Source: Antedon bifida (Eukaryota; Echinodermata; Crinoidea; Comatulida; Antedonidae). Taken from it: a DNA stretch of 64,000 bases. Made by a program: the position numbers and the translations under genes. This document shows positions 1-13,300 of the stretch, piece after piece (within the stretch, counting starts at the first letter, position 1; each line of letters begins with the position of its first letter). A model generated the notes under the pieces. It was not told the DNA's origin. It made no database searches and saw nothing but the letters and a program-made list of their open reading frames with translations. The stretch spans positions 15,121,501-15,185,500 of the forward strand of contig OY727093.1 of the NCBI GenBank assembly GCA_963402885.1, in the 5' to 3' direction.

Positions 1-38
1 AGGGTAGTAGGTTTCAGTTGTTGATTATTTTTTTCCAG

Positions 39-69
39 GAAGACCTACAGTAAATCGATTGTTTAAATA
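39..69 (+). other. end of 5' UTR, downstream of a splice acceptor
   Basis: A pyrimidine tract and AG at 31-38 precede 31 bases leading to the CENP-E ATG at 70. The first coding exon is therefore probably not the first transcribed exon, and the promoter lies left of the window. Confidence 0.55.
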
Positions 70-3000
70 ATGGATAACGTTCACGTTGCTATACGTGTTC
101 GTCCTCTAATAACAAGGTCAGTGAATTTTGATAATTTGTCTATTTTATATATTGTGTATATTTATACTTTGAGATTTACTTCATACAGTATGTGAATAGC
201 CTATTTATCAAAACCTTTAACACTTTGACTGTCAGAGGTTTTTCCAGTTAGAAACTGCCACCACCAGCGTTTTCGCAATTCGATGTTTTTATTAAAGCTG
301 ATTGAAAGTGTGTATGTGATCTGATTTATATGTAATTTAGACTAAAATAATCATAAAGATTTTAGCTTTACAATGGTACCAAGAACGATTTTCAAATCGC
401 AATATGTAAATCGTAATAGTAAAATAAAAGTAACCCACTTTTTTAGTTTTTCGTAGTTTCGCGCAAGAAAGTCGAGATATTCACGATTTTGTGCAAGACA
501 TCACAATATGAAAATATCGCCCGGTGAGATCAACAAACAACGAAAAAGTTACTTACACGGCACCGATAGGCCTATAAAAACAGGTTATCACTATCGAAAA
601 TGTACTGTATTACATAAATTATAAATCATTAATCTCTTTCGCCAAAATTCACATAGTAAAGACACCAGGCCTAGTTAACTAGGCCTAAAGTTGGTCCGGA
701 ACCGTTTTACGACTAGGCCTAGGCTAGTACTACTAGCCTAGGCCTAGTCGTAAAACGGCCTAGCCTAGTAAACTGATGATAATATCCATACCATTTCTAA
801 ACAAGTTTGTTGCGTGAAACTTGGTCACTTAGGCCTACAGTGAAACACCAAAACAATTAGGGTATACATACAATAATAAAATTAAAGACTCCATATTGAA
901 AATGACTCCATTATTTTTTATTCAGATAACAAACAAACATGCCAATCCACAAAAACCTTTGTAATGCTTCGGCGGCATAGCTAGCGCGCGACCGATACAC
1001 AATGCGGCAAGCCATCGCTCTACGCGCTACTGTGATGCGCGGTGTATGTTATTTCGACAGGTACCATTTTGACAGTCGTTCGTAACCAGATTAGTTACTT
1101 TCAAATAGTAAAATATTGATGGTCCAGACCGAAAATAGTGTCCATATTTATAGTATATACCAATAATTAACCTATCTACCGGATTTCGTTAAAAAACGAG
1201 AAACACGAAGATCTTCGTGTTTGGCAGTCAAAGTGTTAAGTCTAACGATTATTTGATAATTGTTTTATTTGAATTTAATGTTATAGGGAATCCAGTCATG
1301 ATACAAACTTACATTGGAAGGTGGAAAATAGTACGATATATCAAGTAGATTCAAAGAATAAAAATGTTGGAAAACCCTATACTTTTGGTAGGTCTTCTGC
1401 TCACAACTGCAAATATGTATGTTGTTTGTTGTTCATTTTTAAACTAAAAGAAGAGTGTCATTTATTTTATTATTATCTGATTTTGTTTGGCTCTCACAAA
1501 TTGAATTCTGTTCATTTTGTTTCAGATTATGTTTTTCATATGGGACAATCAACAAATGATGTATATTCACAAGTTGCAGAGCCTATTATTGAATCAGCTA
1601 TGGATGGATATGATGGTACAATATAATATATTAGTTCACCCAAATAAATTCCTTCCTGGCATGCAATAGTATGCACTATTGAACTGTTATTCAATAGTAC
1701 CTTTTTTTCTCTATTTTTCATGTACGAAAAAAAATTGTTTAAATATAACATTTACTATAATCATAAAAAACCAAATATATATAATTGTTTGCAATTACCT
1801 CGTTATAACCTTTCATCATTCACTTTTATTATTTGTACCATTACACTCATAAACATTCATTATTTGTATAATATGATGAAACTGAGTAATTTTTTTTTAT
1901 TCAGTATAAATATGCAAAAGAAAAACAAAACTGACACAGCGGTGACATGAGAGAGGCAGAACAAATATTAAAAACACAAAATTAATGAATAAATAATAAT
2001 AATATTGTTTTTTATTTGATGTTAAAGGTACAATTTTTGCCTATGGGCAAACATCCAGTGGAAAGACATTCACAATGCAAGGTAATGCGAGTATACCTGG
2101 AATAATTCCAAAGGCAATTCAACAAATTTTTAATACCATTGACAAGGTAGGATAAACTTCAAATAAAAATAATTTTGACACTCTGATCTTTGTTTTGTGT
2201 CTCAGATCTGTCTGTATATTTGTTTTTACATTTCTTGTGTGTACTGTAATATAAAAATATATTTATTTTCAACCAATGACAGTTTTACTAACTTTCTGAC
2301 AGCTCTTTGTATTTTTTTTATATAATGATTTTGTTCTTTATGAAATCTATAATAAATGAATTTACGATTTGAGATATATTATATACTGTATATACAAAAA
2401 CATGAATGCTAGGTCTTATTAAGGCGTTATTAGGCAGTAATAAAGAATGTTTTTTTTTTATAGTCTACTGATCGAGAGTACCTATTGAGAGTTTGTTACA
2501 TGGAGTTGTACAATGAAGTCATCACAGATCTTTTGTGTAAAGATGGAAAGGGGCTAAACATCAGAGAACAAGAAGTAAGTGTAGCATGTGGTATTAGTAG
2601 TGAGCTGGAAATACAAGCCTGTCATATTTCTCCATTCAGAAAGTGTAATTACAGTATATATGTATATTTGCATAGTTATTCCATGGGAATGGTATAAAGA
2701 AATTCACTCATGCCTAATGAATTATTCTTCTCCAATAAGATAACATACAATAATGAATTGTATGTTATCTTATTAGAGAAGAATAAGTCAAATTATTTGT
2801 CCCATTTCATAAACATTCATTAATCATTAATGAAGGTTTATGAGTGCAATGGGGCAAATCATTTTATGAGGTGAAAAATGAAAGGTTGTATTTTCACGAG
2901 GCGAATCTTAATGAAAATAGATCATTTCATCTTTCCCCGAATTAAATTACAACATTGTCATGCGTTCCGGCAACTCACTGTGACCCACAATCATCTAATC

Positions 3001-6000
3001 AAATGACAAAAATCTAATTAGGTGTGCTATAAAAAGATAGCCAAAAGCCAGAAGTACCTTTTTAAATATAGACACCTAAACATAATGTATCTTTTCTTGT
3101 AGAAACGTGTGTTTGTTAGTGGTTTGACTGAAGAAGTTGTTAATAATGCTGATAAGATAATTGACCTATTAAAGAAAGGGGACCGTAAGTTTACAGTAGC
3201 CTCTTTTCTGATTTTTTAACAGTTAAAATGTATCTAATCTGGTAGAAGTTCTATCTATACAAGGTAAAAATAGTGTGATGTGCCCAAATATGGTAGTGAC
3301 ATCATTGTGTCCATATAGGGGTACATCACATTTTTTTGTCACATAAAGTTTGATAGTGTTGACAGAGCTTTACATCCAAGTGCTTGTGTGATCAGTTACT
3401 CTCCAACAACTCTGTGTAATTAAGCGCGATATAACTCTGATATAACTCTAAGTTTCAGAGGTACTGTACATCCAATGTAACTTTAACTCAGAATGATATA
3501 TTAGTCAAACTATTCCAATTATCAGTGGTATATCAGGGGCCGGATTTATCAAACTTGCTTAGCAAAAAAATCGTCTTAACTTTGTCTTAATCCTTGATTT
3601 TGCCCAAGTCAGATTTATCAATATATTTAAGCTAAAATATTTGCTTAATTTTGTCTTAAATCTAAGACGAAAAACACCCTGCCTTAAGATGAAAAATTTC
3701 GTCTTATCTCATTTCTGCAACAGAAACATTCTTTTTGACAACGCGAGCGCGCTAGGCCGGAACATTGAACATTCAGTGCGTTTTCCACTGTACTACGGAC
3801 GCTAAAATAATGATATCGATCTTCATAAAGATGGCCTAAAAATTGGACGAGCTAATATTTTCGGGATTGGTACAACCCATTTGACTAACTTTTACAAAAC
3901 TGTATCGGCTGCCAAGGGTCGCTGTCATTGATAAAAATAAATAAATGCTGATTTGATTTAATTTTAGAGCGAATGATTTTCGTATGTATTTCCGACTGTT
4001 GTGCTCTTTCTCTATTTCAAGTAATAAAAACATTAGTAGCCAGAATGCTCCATCTCTTGTTGGGAGTGAAAATACAGAGATAAAATGTTTTGGCGCCGCC
4101 ATCACTAAGAGAAAAAAGCTAATGCGCACGCGTAAGCAAAGATTTTTCTTCTTAAGACATAATTTGCTACCCTCTAGTGTTTAATTTTACCTAAGACAAT
4201 TTTTCTACTAAGATGGTTTTATAAATAAGATTAAGTTATTTGCTTAAGCACTTAAATATTTCAGCTTAAGCAAAAATTTAAGCAAATATTGATAAATGCC
4301 AACCCAGATGTTTGACCGGTATATTTTTGCACTAGAACACAGAACTGCGAGGTAACTCTGATAGAGGAAAGAGTATGGAAAGATAGCTTAATACTGTATA
4401 TCCTCTGGTATAATCCCACCCCATAGCACACGAAATTGGGTCGACTTTGGAGGGTGGAGCTATACCCGGGGAAACCCTGGTTCAGGAAAGCAATAATTGG
4501 ACAGCATTTCTGATAAAACCTCATCTGAACTGGCTAGAGAGGGCCTACATCAAGACCAAAAGTCAATACTGTGACTATACCTAGGGATATGCCTGTTTGT
4601 GAAATCAGACATAAAGTAGGGGGTGGGATTAGACCAGAAGTGGGATTATATCCAAGGATATTATTATTTAAAAATTTTTTTTTACAGAGCAACGCCATGT
4701 CGGACGGACAAATATGAATGAGCATAGCAGCAGATCACATACTATTTTCTGTATTGTAAGTCATTTATTTGATTTATTAAATTGCACAAAAATTCACTGG
4801 CCTGTATTTATGATTTTAAGTAACTGGTAATTACTGTATTGACTATTCCATATTATACATTATACATTTATTATTGATGGTAGAAAGAGGCATTGACAGT
4901 TTGAATTTTATGATTTAGTCGGATCAGATTTCAACCACATCCACTCCATTGCATCAATACCTCTTTCTATTCATATATATTTACTATGTATATTTGTTAA
5001 AAGATCTTTCATTCTAATTCGTAGGTTATTGAATCACGTGAAAGAACCAATAATCGCCAGTCGTATGATGGAGCTGTTAAAGTTTCTAGACTAGTAAGAA
5101 TAACTTTCTGAATTATTTTAACTAGAACAGAACTTTTAACAGAATGAAACACAGTTTTAAAGTAGTTTATGTTGTTTTATTGGCTAAAATCTGTTTTGAA
5201 TGAGTTTTAAATTTATCTAAAATTATATTTTATGTTTAACACTTTGACTGCCAGAGGTTTTTCCAGTTAGAAACTGCCACCGCCAGCGTTTTTAGCCCAA
5301 TTCGATGTTTTTATTAAAGCTGATTGAAACTATGTATGTTATCTGATTTATATGTAATTTCAGCCCACGAAATTCAGAAAAAAGAAGGTCGGCAAAAAAT
5401 TGCCAACCTTAAATTCGCCAAGGTCGGCAGTTCTAAAAATAGAAATTTCACCATGGCCTAACCTCTTGCTAACCTAGGCCTAGCCTCCCTAGCTATATGT
5501 TATGCAAAAAGAACTAGCAACACTAACACTAAAATTTACAAGATAAATTCTATTTGATAACTGCTGAACGATGTCCAGCCAGGAAGAAACATCGTGGTTA
5601 TGGAGCTAGCCGTACACAGAGCATAGTTGTTTGCTTGACATAACAGGGTATTCCCCTACACAGGTCTCGCGCTGTGCCCAGCCAGCTCGATAGAAAGCAT
5701 GCAGCTCACACAAATGCATGATGCAATGGTTGAGTGAATTCAGGAATCATCTTAATTCCATGGTTTGTTAACTAAACACCACATGGTGGTAAATATGCGT
5801 GTTAAAAGTCTCAATGATACGATCCCTTAATGTACCATGTTGTTGCTAGGAGGCTTGAAAGGAGTTTCTAGGTCGGCAAGAGAATGCCGTCCTCTGACAA
5901 TTTAAGGTCGGCAATTGCCGATTGCCGACGTGAAATTCGTGGGTTGTAATTTAGACTAAAATAATCATAAAGATTTTATCTTTACAATGGTACCAAGAAC

Positions 6001-7344
6001 AATTTTCAAATCGCAATATGTAAATCGTAATAGTAAAATAAAAGTAACCCACTTTTTGAGTTTTTCGTAGTTTCGCGCAAGAAAGTCGAGATATTCACGA
6101 TTTTGTGCAAGACATCACAATATGAAAATATCGCCCGGTGAGATCAACAAACAACGAAAAAGTTACATACATGGCACCGATAGGCCTAGAAAAACAAGTT
6201 ATCACTATCGAAAAATGTATTACATTTTATACATAAATCTTACATCAATGTTTCGCCAAAATCCACATAGTAAAGACACCAAGCCTAGTTAACCAGGCCT
6301 AAAGTTGGTCCGGAACCGTTTTACGACTAGGCTAGCCTAGGCAAGTACTACTAGCCTAGTAAACTGATGATAATATCCATACCATTTCTAAACAAGTTTG
6401 TTGCGTGAAACTCGGTCACTTACAGTGAAACACCAAAACAATTAGGGTATACATACAATAATAAAATTAAAGACTTCATATTGAAAATGACTCCATTATT
6501 TGTTATTCAGATAACAAACAAACATGCCAATCCACAAAAAAATTTGTAATGCTTCGGCGGGAAGCTAGTGCGCGACCGATACACAATGCGCCAAGCCATC
6601 GCTCTACGCGCTACTGTGATGCGCGGTGTATGTTATTTCGACAGGTACCATTTTGACAGTCGTTCGTAACCAGATTAGTCACTTTCAAATAGTAAAATAT
6701 TGACGGTCCAGACCAAATATAGTGTCCATATTTATAGTATATACCAATAATTAACCTATCTACCGGATTTCGTAAAAAAATGCGAAACACGAAGGTCTTC
6801 GTGTATGGCAGTCAAGCGTTGTGTTTCCAAACACAAAGATCTTCGTGTTTGGCAGTCAAAGTGTTAAAGAATCAAGGAACTTGTCAATGATTATCAATCA
6901 TACTGATAATCATAATCATACTGATATATGAATAGTACTAACAAAAAGTATTTTTTTTAGAACCTTGTTGATTTGGCTGGTTCTGAGCGAATAAATGAAA
7001 CAAAGGCAGAAGGTGTGCGTTTGAAAGAAGCATGCAACATCAACAAGAGTTTGTTTGTATTGGGACAAGTGATCAACAAGCTTAGCTCTGGATCAGATTA
7101 TATTCCATTCAGGGACTCAAAGCTGACTCGAATCCTGCAACCATCACTTGGAGGCAATGCAAAGACTGCCATAATTTGTACTGTAACACCGGCAGCCATC
7201 GATCAGACACATAACACACTTCAGTTTGCCAGTCGGGCTAAGACAATCAAGAACAAACCAGAAATGCATGAAATCTTGTCTGATGAGGCGTTGCTGAGAC
7301 GATACAAAAGTGAAATTGAAAACCTCAAAAAACAAATTGATCAG
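70..7344 (+). CDS. CENPE: CENP-E exons 1-9: kinesin motor domain
   Basis: These exons encode residues 1-357, a full N-terminal kinesin motor. In order: beta-1 strand [20 protein letters not shown], the P-loop GQTSSGKT (86-93), [13 protein letters not shown] in the middle of the domain, switch [10 protein letters not shown], switch II DLAGSER, the [19 protein letters not shown] helix region, then TLQFASRAK near the neck. The [14 protein letters not shown] and [14 protein letters not shown] stretches match CENP-E better than other kinesins as I recall them. All nucleotide-binding residues look normal, so the motor should be active. Intron 1 (117-1286) and intron 8 (5094-6960) each hold a copy of one TTAA-flanked transposon. 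Confidence 0.95.
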
Positions 7345-10300
7345 GTAATTCATTTTTTAAAAAAGCTTGTATGGATTGATAACTTCAATCTTAACATATG
7401 ATGTTTGTTTCATCATTTGCATATATTATTATTCTCAGTTTGATAAACAGGATAAACTAAAAGATGGTTGGGAATCTCTAGAGAATGAAAAGAGACAAAT
7501 GGCAGAGGAAAATCAAAAACTGATTGAAGCTAGAAATCGTTTGGAAACAATGGTTATATCAGGCCAGGGTGAATCCATTCCGAAGAGCAAGAAAAGGGTA
7601 AGATTTAAAAGAAACAATTGATACCATACTGAAAATAGAAGCCACCTCTGACCCAAAATGATCAATTCCCAATACATTTCAGTTACCTCACTCCCTATAT
7701 ACTTTACCAAATTTAATTTTCAAGGGTGGGTTGTCCTTCCTGAGTTAGTAAGGTATAATGCATACATTTTGTAAAGCTTTGTTTCTGAGGTAACTTAATC
7801 ATATAAAGAATTGTAAAGGTAAAAAATTGTATTATATTACTGTCATAATTACAAAAAGTTGTAAAGATTTTGTTATTTAGGAGGAGGTTTTAGATTTTTT
7901 GTTTGCTATGTGAGCCAGTTTCATTGTAGAAAATGTTTAACATACTCTAAATAAAAGAAAATACTTTTTTCATTTTGTTTTTAGCCAAACCGTCGTGAAA
8001 CCTGGTGTCCTGGAACAAGAAAGTTTCCTCTTCTTGCATCAGATCCTATTGCTGCAGCCGCTGCAGTAGCAGCAGAGGTTGGATCATTTGATGCCGCTAC
8101 CACTTTTAAATTTTCTCCAAAAGCAAAAAGTAGCATAAGCTCTTGCAGTGTCAGCAGTGATGGTACGTTATATTTTGCTTTTGCACAAACTTGAATTAAT
8201 AAATGGAAAAACATACATACTATGTATTAAAAAATACACAAAAATGATAACATGATTGACCATTTTAGGTGTACATAAAATCTGGTTAATGTCATATCAG
8301 GGTATGTCAAATGTTCTACTGTATTTTGTATTGACAGAATTTTCAGACAGCAAGTTTGAAAAGTTTGCTGAAGATTGTTCAGGCTTTTCGTCTGATGAAT
8401 CTATACCCAAAAAGAAACGACGACGGGCTGTGCATTTTTCTGAAATACCACCTATAATGGATGTTAGTATTTCTCATGCACAAGAAATTGGCTGTCAGAC
8501 AGAGGTAGGTCAACCCAATCTAAATTACTTTCAGGTGTAAAATTTTAGTTACGGCCTTCAACACACATAATGTATTTAATTAAGATGTGTAATTTTCCCT
8601 CTGTGTCCTCAAACAAACTATTCATACGGTTTTTTACCTCTATTTTCTTTTTATAAAGCTCTGTCTACACTATCAAACCATATGTGACAACAAAATGTGA
8701 TGTGAACATATATGGACATGATGATATCATATCATTACCATATTTGGGCACCTCACACTTGTTTTATAGTGTAGACAGAGCTTAAATCTGTCACTGGCAA
8801 CAATTTTTTCAGCCAAATATTTTTATTTCTATATATTTACTTGTAGAGTGTAATAGATCATGATGTGGCAAGTTCACATGAAGAGCTAAAAGAGTCCATC
8901 ATTATCTGTGAGGCACTGATGCAGGAGAAAGATGAACTAAAAAGTGAAAATGAATTAATGCACCAACAGATATTGCAATTAAAAGAAGAAAATCAAGAGA
9001 TTAATACAAAATACATAACAATGTAAGTTTAAAATTTAAAACAATGTAATTATAAATATTGCTGTATGTTTTACTCTTCTATCAATTGTGCATTCCTCTG
9101 TTACGAGTAGTTGAATCATTACAGTTTCGATGTACGCAAAGCAGAAAAACTGTTTTGATTATACATCTATGGCACCATGCTTACATTATCGGTTCCGTTC
9201 TTATGGCACTTTGCGTTGCGTTTACATTGCATCTATGTCCTTGCTTTGTGTCCTAGTGGAAACCAAGCTTTATCATGCATGATAATGTTATTGTTGATAT
9301 TTATAAATTTAATAAAAATAAGAAGTATACAGTGTTTATGTTGCAGGAAGCTCCCTCTCAAATTAAGTCTTTATTATTTTTTATCAGTAATAATCAACTT
9401 TTTGTTTTCTTGAATTACAAAGTATTCTTTTGTAATATGATTATACTATTTATCTTTGGAAATGATTTAATGGCAGGGAAATGGAAGGTAAAAACGTGAA
9501 GAAGGAGCTAAGTCAACTCACAGAAGAATTCATGGAATTGAAAGAATTTACAAGTATTGAACAAGAAGTTACTGATACTCACTATAAAGATATTGAGGTA
9601 TTATATAGTTTATATTTATTATTTATTCATACTCAAGACCAACCAATTCTGGCTTATGAGTGAACATTATAAACCATTTTAAAAGTTAAAAACATACAAA
9701 AATGAATACAATACAGTATTTACATCCTTAGAAACATTATACAACCTGTTGATATTTAAATGTCATACTCTAATGGAGTAAAAGATTATATATTTATTAT
9801 TATATTTATTCCATTTTTTTTTTCCCTAGATAAAACATCAATCAATCGTGAAGGAACTTAACCAAACAATTGAAGAAAAAGAGAAGGAAATTGGAAGACT
9901 TAGAAGATCAATCTGTATTCCTATACCTTTACAACCTAGTTCTGATCAGGTAATAATCCACATATGTTTTTGAGTATGTGAACTCCCTGTTAATAAATAT
10001 GATATGAAACATTTTAGTTAGTCAGGGCTTGTCATTGTCCAGACCTAGAATTTGCACAACTGTTTTTAAAGAAATTGAGTGAAGAAGCGCATCACAATGG
10101 CCCAATGAATTAACATGACTTGTTCCTAAGTCGTATGTGCAACAAATCGAAAGATCCCTATTAGTTTATTGACTTTTTCATTTGTTTGAGTATTTTTACT
10201 TTTATGAATCCTCTTATAGCTTTATGTTTGAATGTCGTCTGTATATTTTTTTGTATTGTTTATAAGAGGGCGTCTTCAAGTCAGCTGTACTGCTGCAGTA

Positions 10301-13300
10301 CAGCTGTTAGAGCTACCCTTGTAAAACAAAGTTTAATTACCTTATAGTGCATGCTTTCATTTTCTTTTATTTTTGTGACAGACTGGAAATGAAGAATCTT
10401 ATCAGAAAATTAAGGAACTGGAAATGAGTTTAGAAGATGCTGAGGTTGTTCTAATGGATACCAACAAAGCATTATCTGAAATGAAAGACATTAATGTGAT
10501 ATTAGAGAAAGAGATGGTAAGGAACAATGTACAATAAAGATAATGCTAATTACAATTTATTCAGTACCTAGTTTAGTATAATCTGTCTATCCTAGGATTG
10601 TTGGCAAGTACACATTCCCATACACTTATTTAATAAAGTCTAAACCTCTTTAAATAATTCTCTTAAATAATACTATAACTTTATAATTATACTGGTCTCT
10701 TAATAATTAATATCATTTTATACATAGGAAAGTTTAAAAAAAAGATTACAGCAACTGGAGAATGAGAAGTCCGACTTCCAGGTTAGCATAGATATTCAGA
10801 AGGATAAGAGTGATCGTATGTGTGCTGAATTAAGAACAGAATTACAAATGACCTACCAAGAACTTGCTCAGGTCAAAGGTGAAGAAGTTCATATGCCAGA
10901 AAATACTCTACCTTCTGTACAAGAATTACACAAGACTATTGAACGGTAAATATATATAAACTATGGAAGATCTATTTAGTTACAAAAGTATTTAATGTGT
11001 TACTTATAAAGCCATGTCTTGTTGAAATATAAATTTAACATTTTCTTTTTAGTCTGACAAAAGAAAGTGTAACTTTGAAAGAAGACCTACAGTTAAGCAT
11101 TACAAGTGTAAGTTTTCTTGATACCGTTACCACATTTGTTGTTTTTGGTCATGCATTAATAAACTGAGATAATCAAATATAGAGATTTGATTTTGCAGAG
11201 TGTTGAGATCCAAGAAGATCTTATTAACTGTCAAGAAGAATTGGAACAATGTTCAAACAAGTGCAAGAAATTAGAGACTGAAGTGCTAACCCTCCAGGAG
11301 GAACTGGAATGTTCCAGAAATGTATCAGAAGAAAGAGATCCTCAACCTGATGTAAGCAACCTACAAGATCAAGAGATGCATACACAAGAGATCAAAGCAC
11401 TTAATGGCAAAATACTGGCTCTTCAAGAAGAACTGGAATGTTCCAGAAAGGCAACAGAAGAAAGAGTTACTCAACCTGAAGTAAGCAACATACAATATAC
11501 TCAAGAGATGCATACACAAGAGATCGAAGCACTTAATGGCAAAATACTGGCTCTTCAAGAAGAACTGGAGTGTTCCAGAAAGGCATTAGAAGAAAGAGTT
11601 ACTCAACCTGAAGTAAGCAACATACAAGATAGTCAAGAGATGCATACACAAGAGATCGAAGCACTTAATATAAAAATACTTTCCCTTCAAGAAGAACTGG
11701 AGTGTTCCAGAAAGGCATCAGAAGAAAGAGTTACTCAACCTGAAGTAAGCAATATACAAGATCAAGAGATGCATACACAAGAGGTTGAAGCACTTAATAG
11801 CAAAATACTTTCCCTTCAAGAAGAACTGGAGTGTTCCAGAAAGGCATCAAAAGAGAGAGTTACTCAACCTGAAGTAAGCAACCTACAAGATCAAGAGATG
11901 CATAAACAAGAAATCGAAGCACTTAATGGCAACATACTTTCACTTCAAAAAGAACTGGAGTATTCCAGAAAGGCATCAGAAGAAAGAGTTACTCAACCTG
12001 AAGTAAGTAACCCACAAGATAGTCAAGAGATGCATAAACAAGAGATCGAAGCACTTAATAGCAAAATACTGGCTCTTCAAGAAGAACTGGATGGTTCCAG
12101 AATGTTGGCAGAAGAAAGAGGTAATGAAATGAAAACAAGCAAAATACAAGATATTCAAGAGATGCATAAACAAGAGATCGAAGCACTTAATAGCAAAATA
12201 CTGGCTCTTCAAAAAGAACTGGAGTGTTCCAGAGTGTTGGCAGAAGAAAGAGGTAATGAACCTGAAGTAAGCAACCTACAAGATCAAGAGATAAATAAAC
12301 AAAAGATTGAAGCACTTAACAGCAAAATACTAGCTCTTCAGGATAAACCCCAGCAGAAAGAGGAGAATGCACATGAAGAAGAACTAGAGATTGTCAAGAA
12401 TATGGAAAAAAGGACAACTGAGGACAATTTGACAGTTTTAATGATGCAGGAAACTCTACAGGCACATGAAAAAGAGTGTGAAACTCTGAGGATTACCATA
12501 GTTTCTCTTCAAAAAGAAATTGAGCAACTGTCTTCTAATGATACGGAATTACAAGAAAAGGAAGCATGTGATATAGATGGAAGCAAGCAGGGGACTAGTA
12601 ACATGGTTCTTCATAAAGAATCGGATCACACTGCTGCAGAAAAGGAACATACAGACAAAAAGTCCAACATAATTTGTAATTTGCAAATGCAATTGAATGT
12701 GAAGACAAATGAATGTGAATCTTTAAATGAAATGGTGGTCTCCCTTCTTGAACAACTAGAAAAAGACAAAGAGTCTAAAGAAAGTGCTGAGGAGAGTGAC
12801 TTAAAAGTCAAAGTTATAGAGCTTGAACGAAGATTGGAATTAAGTAGAGATTACGAAGTAGAACTTGAATCTCAAGTAGAAAATTTAAGAGAACTAACTA
12901 TGATCAATGAATATGAAAATCCAGAAATAAATTTAAAGGAAACGTTAATGGATGTTGCTGAGAATAATCCAGAATTGATTCCAGAAAGGGATACTACTTC
13001 AGGTAATAAATGCTCAGAAAGAAAAGATATCAGTTTAGATGAAAGTGAGAATATAACATCAACCAGTACGGCTACAGTTGAATATAGTGAAAACAGGAAA
13101 GAGAATCTTGAAAAAGTTACTGAATTACAGGGTCGACTAGAAGAGATGACAGATTTACTGACAGAAATGTCGCAAAAACTTGAGCACACGGAAGAGATGC
13201 TGAAATTCTCAAAAGACTATGAAGTTGAACTTGAAAGGCAATTGGAAGAAGCAAATAAGAGCAAGGAACAGCAGATAGAAATGTTTAATAGGGAACAAGC

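Noticed and set aside
1536-1751. Minus-strand open frame over CENPE exon 3
   Set aside because: Shadow of the coding exon; no independent protein similarity.
9059-9499. Hydrophobic plus-strand frames between CENPE exons 13 and 14
   Set aside because: They lie in intron 13, are AT-driven and have no start context or homology; exon 14 is in the CENPE chain instead.
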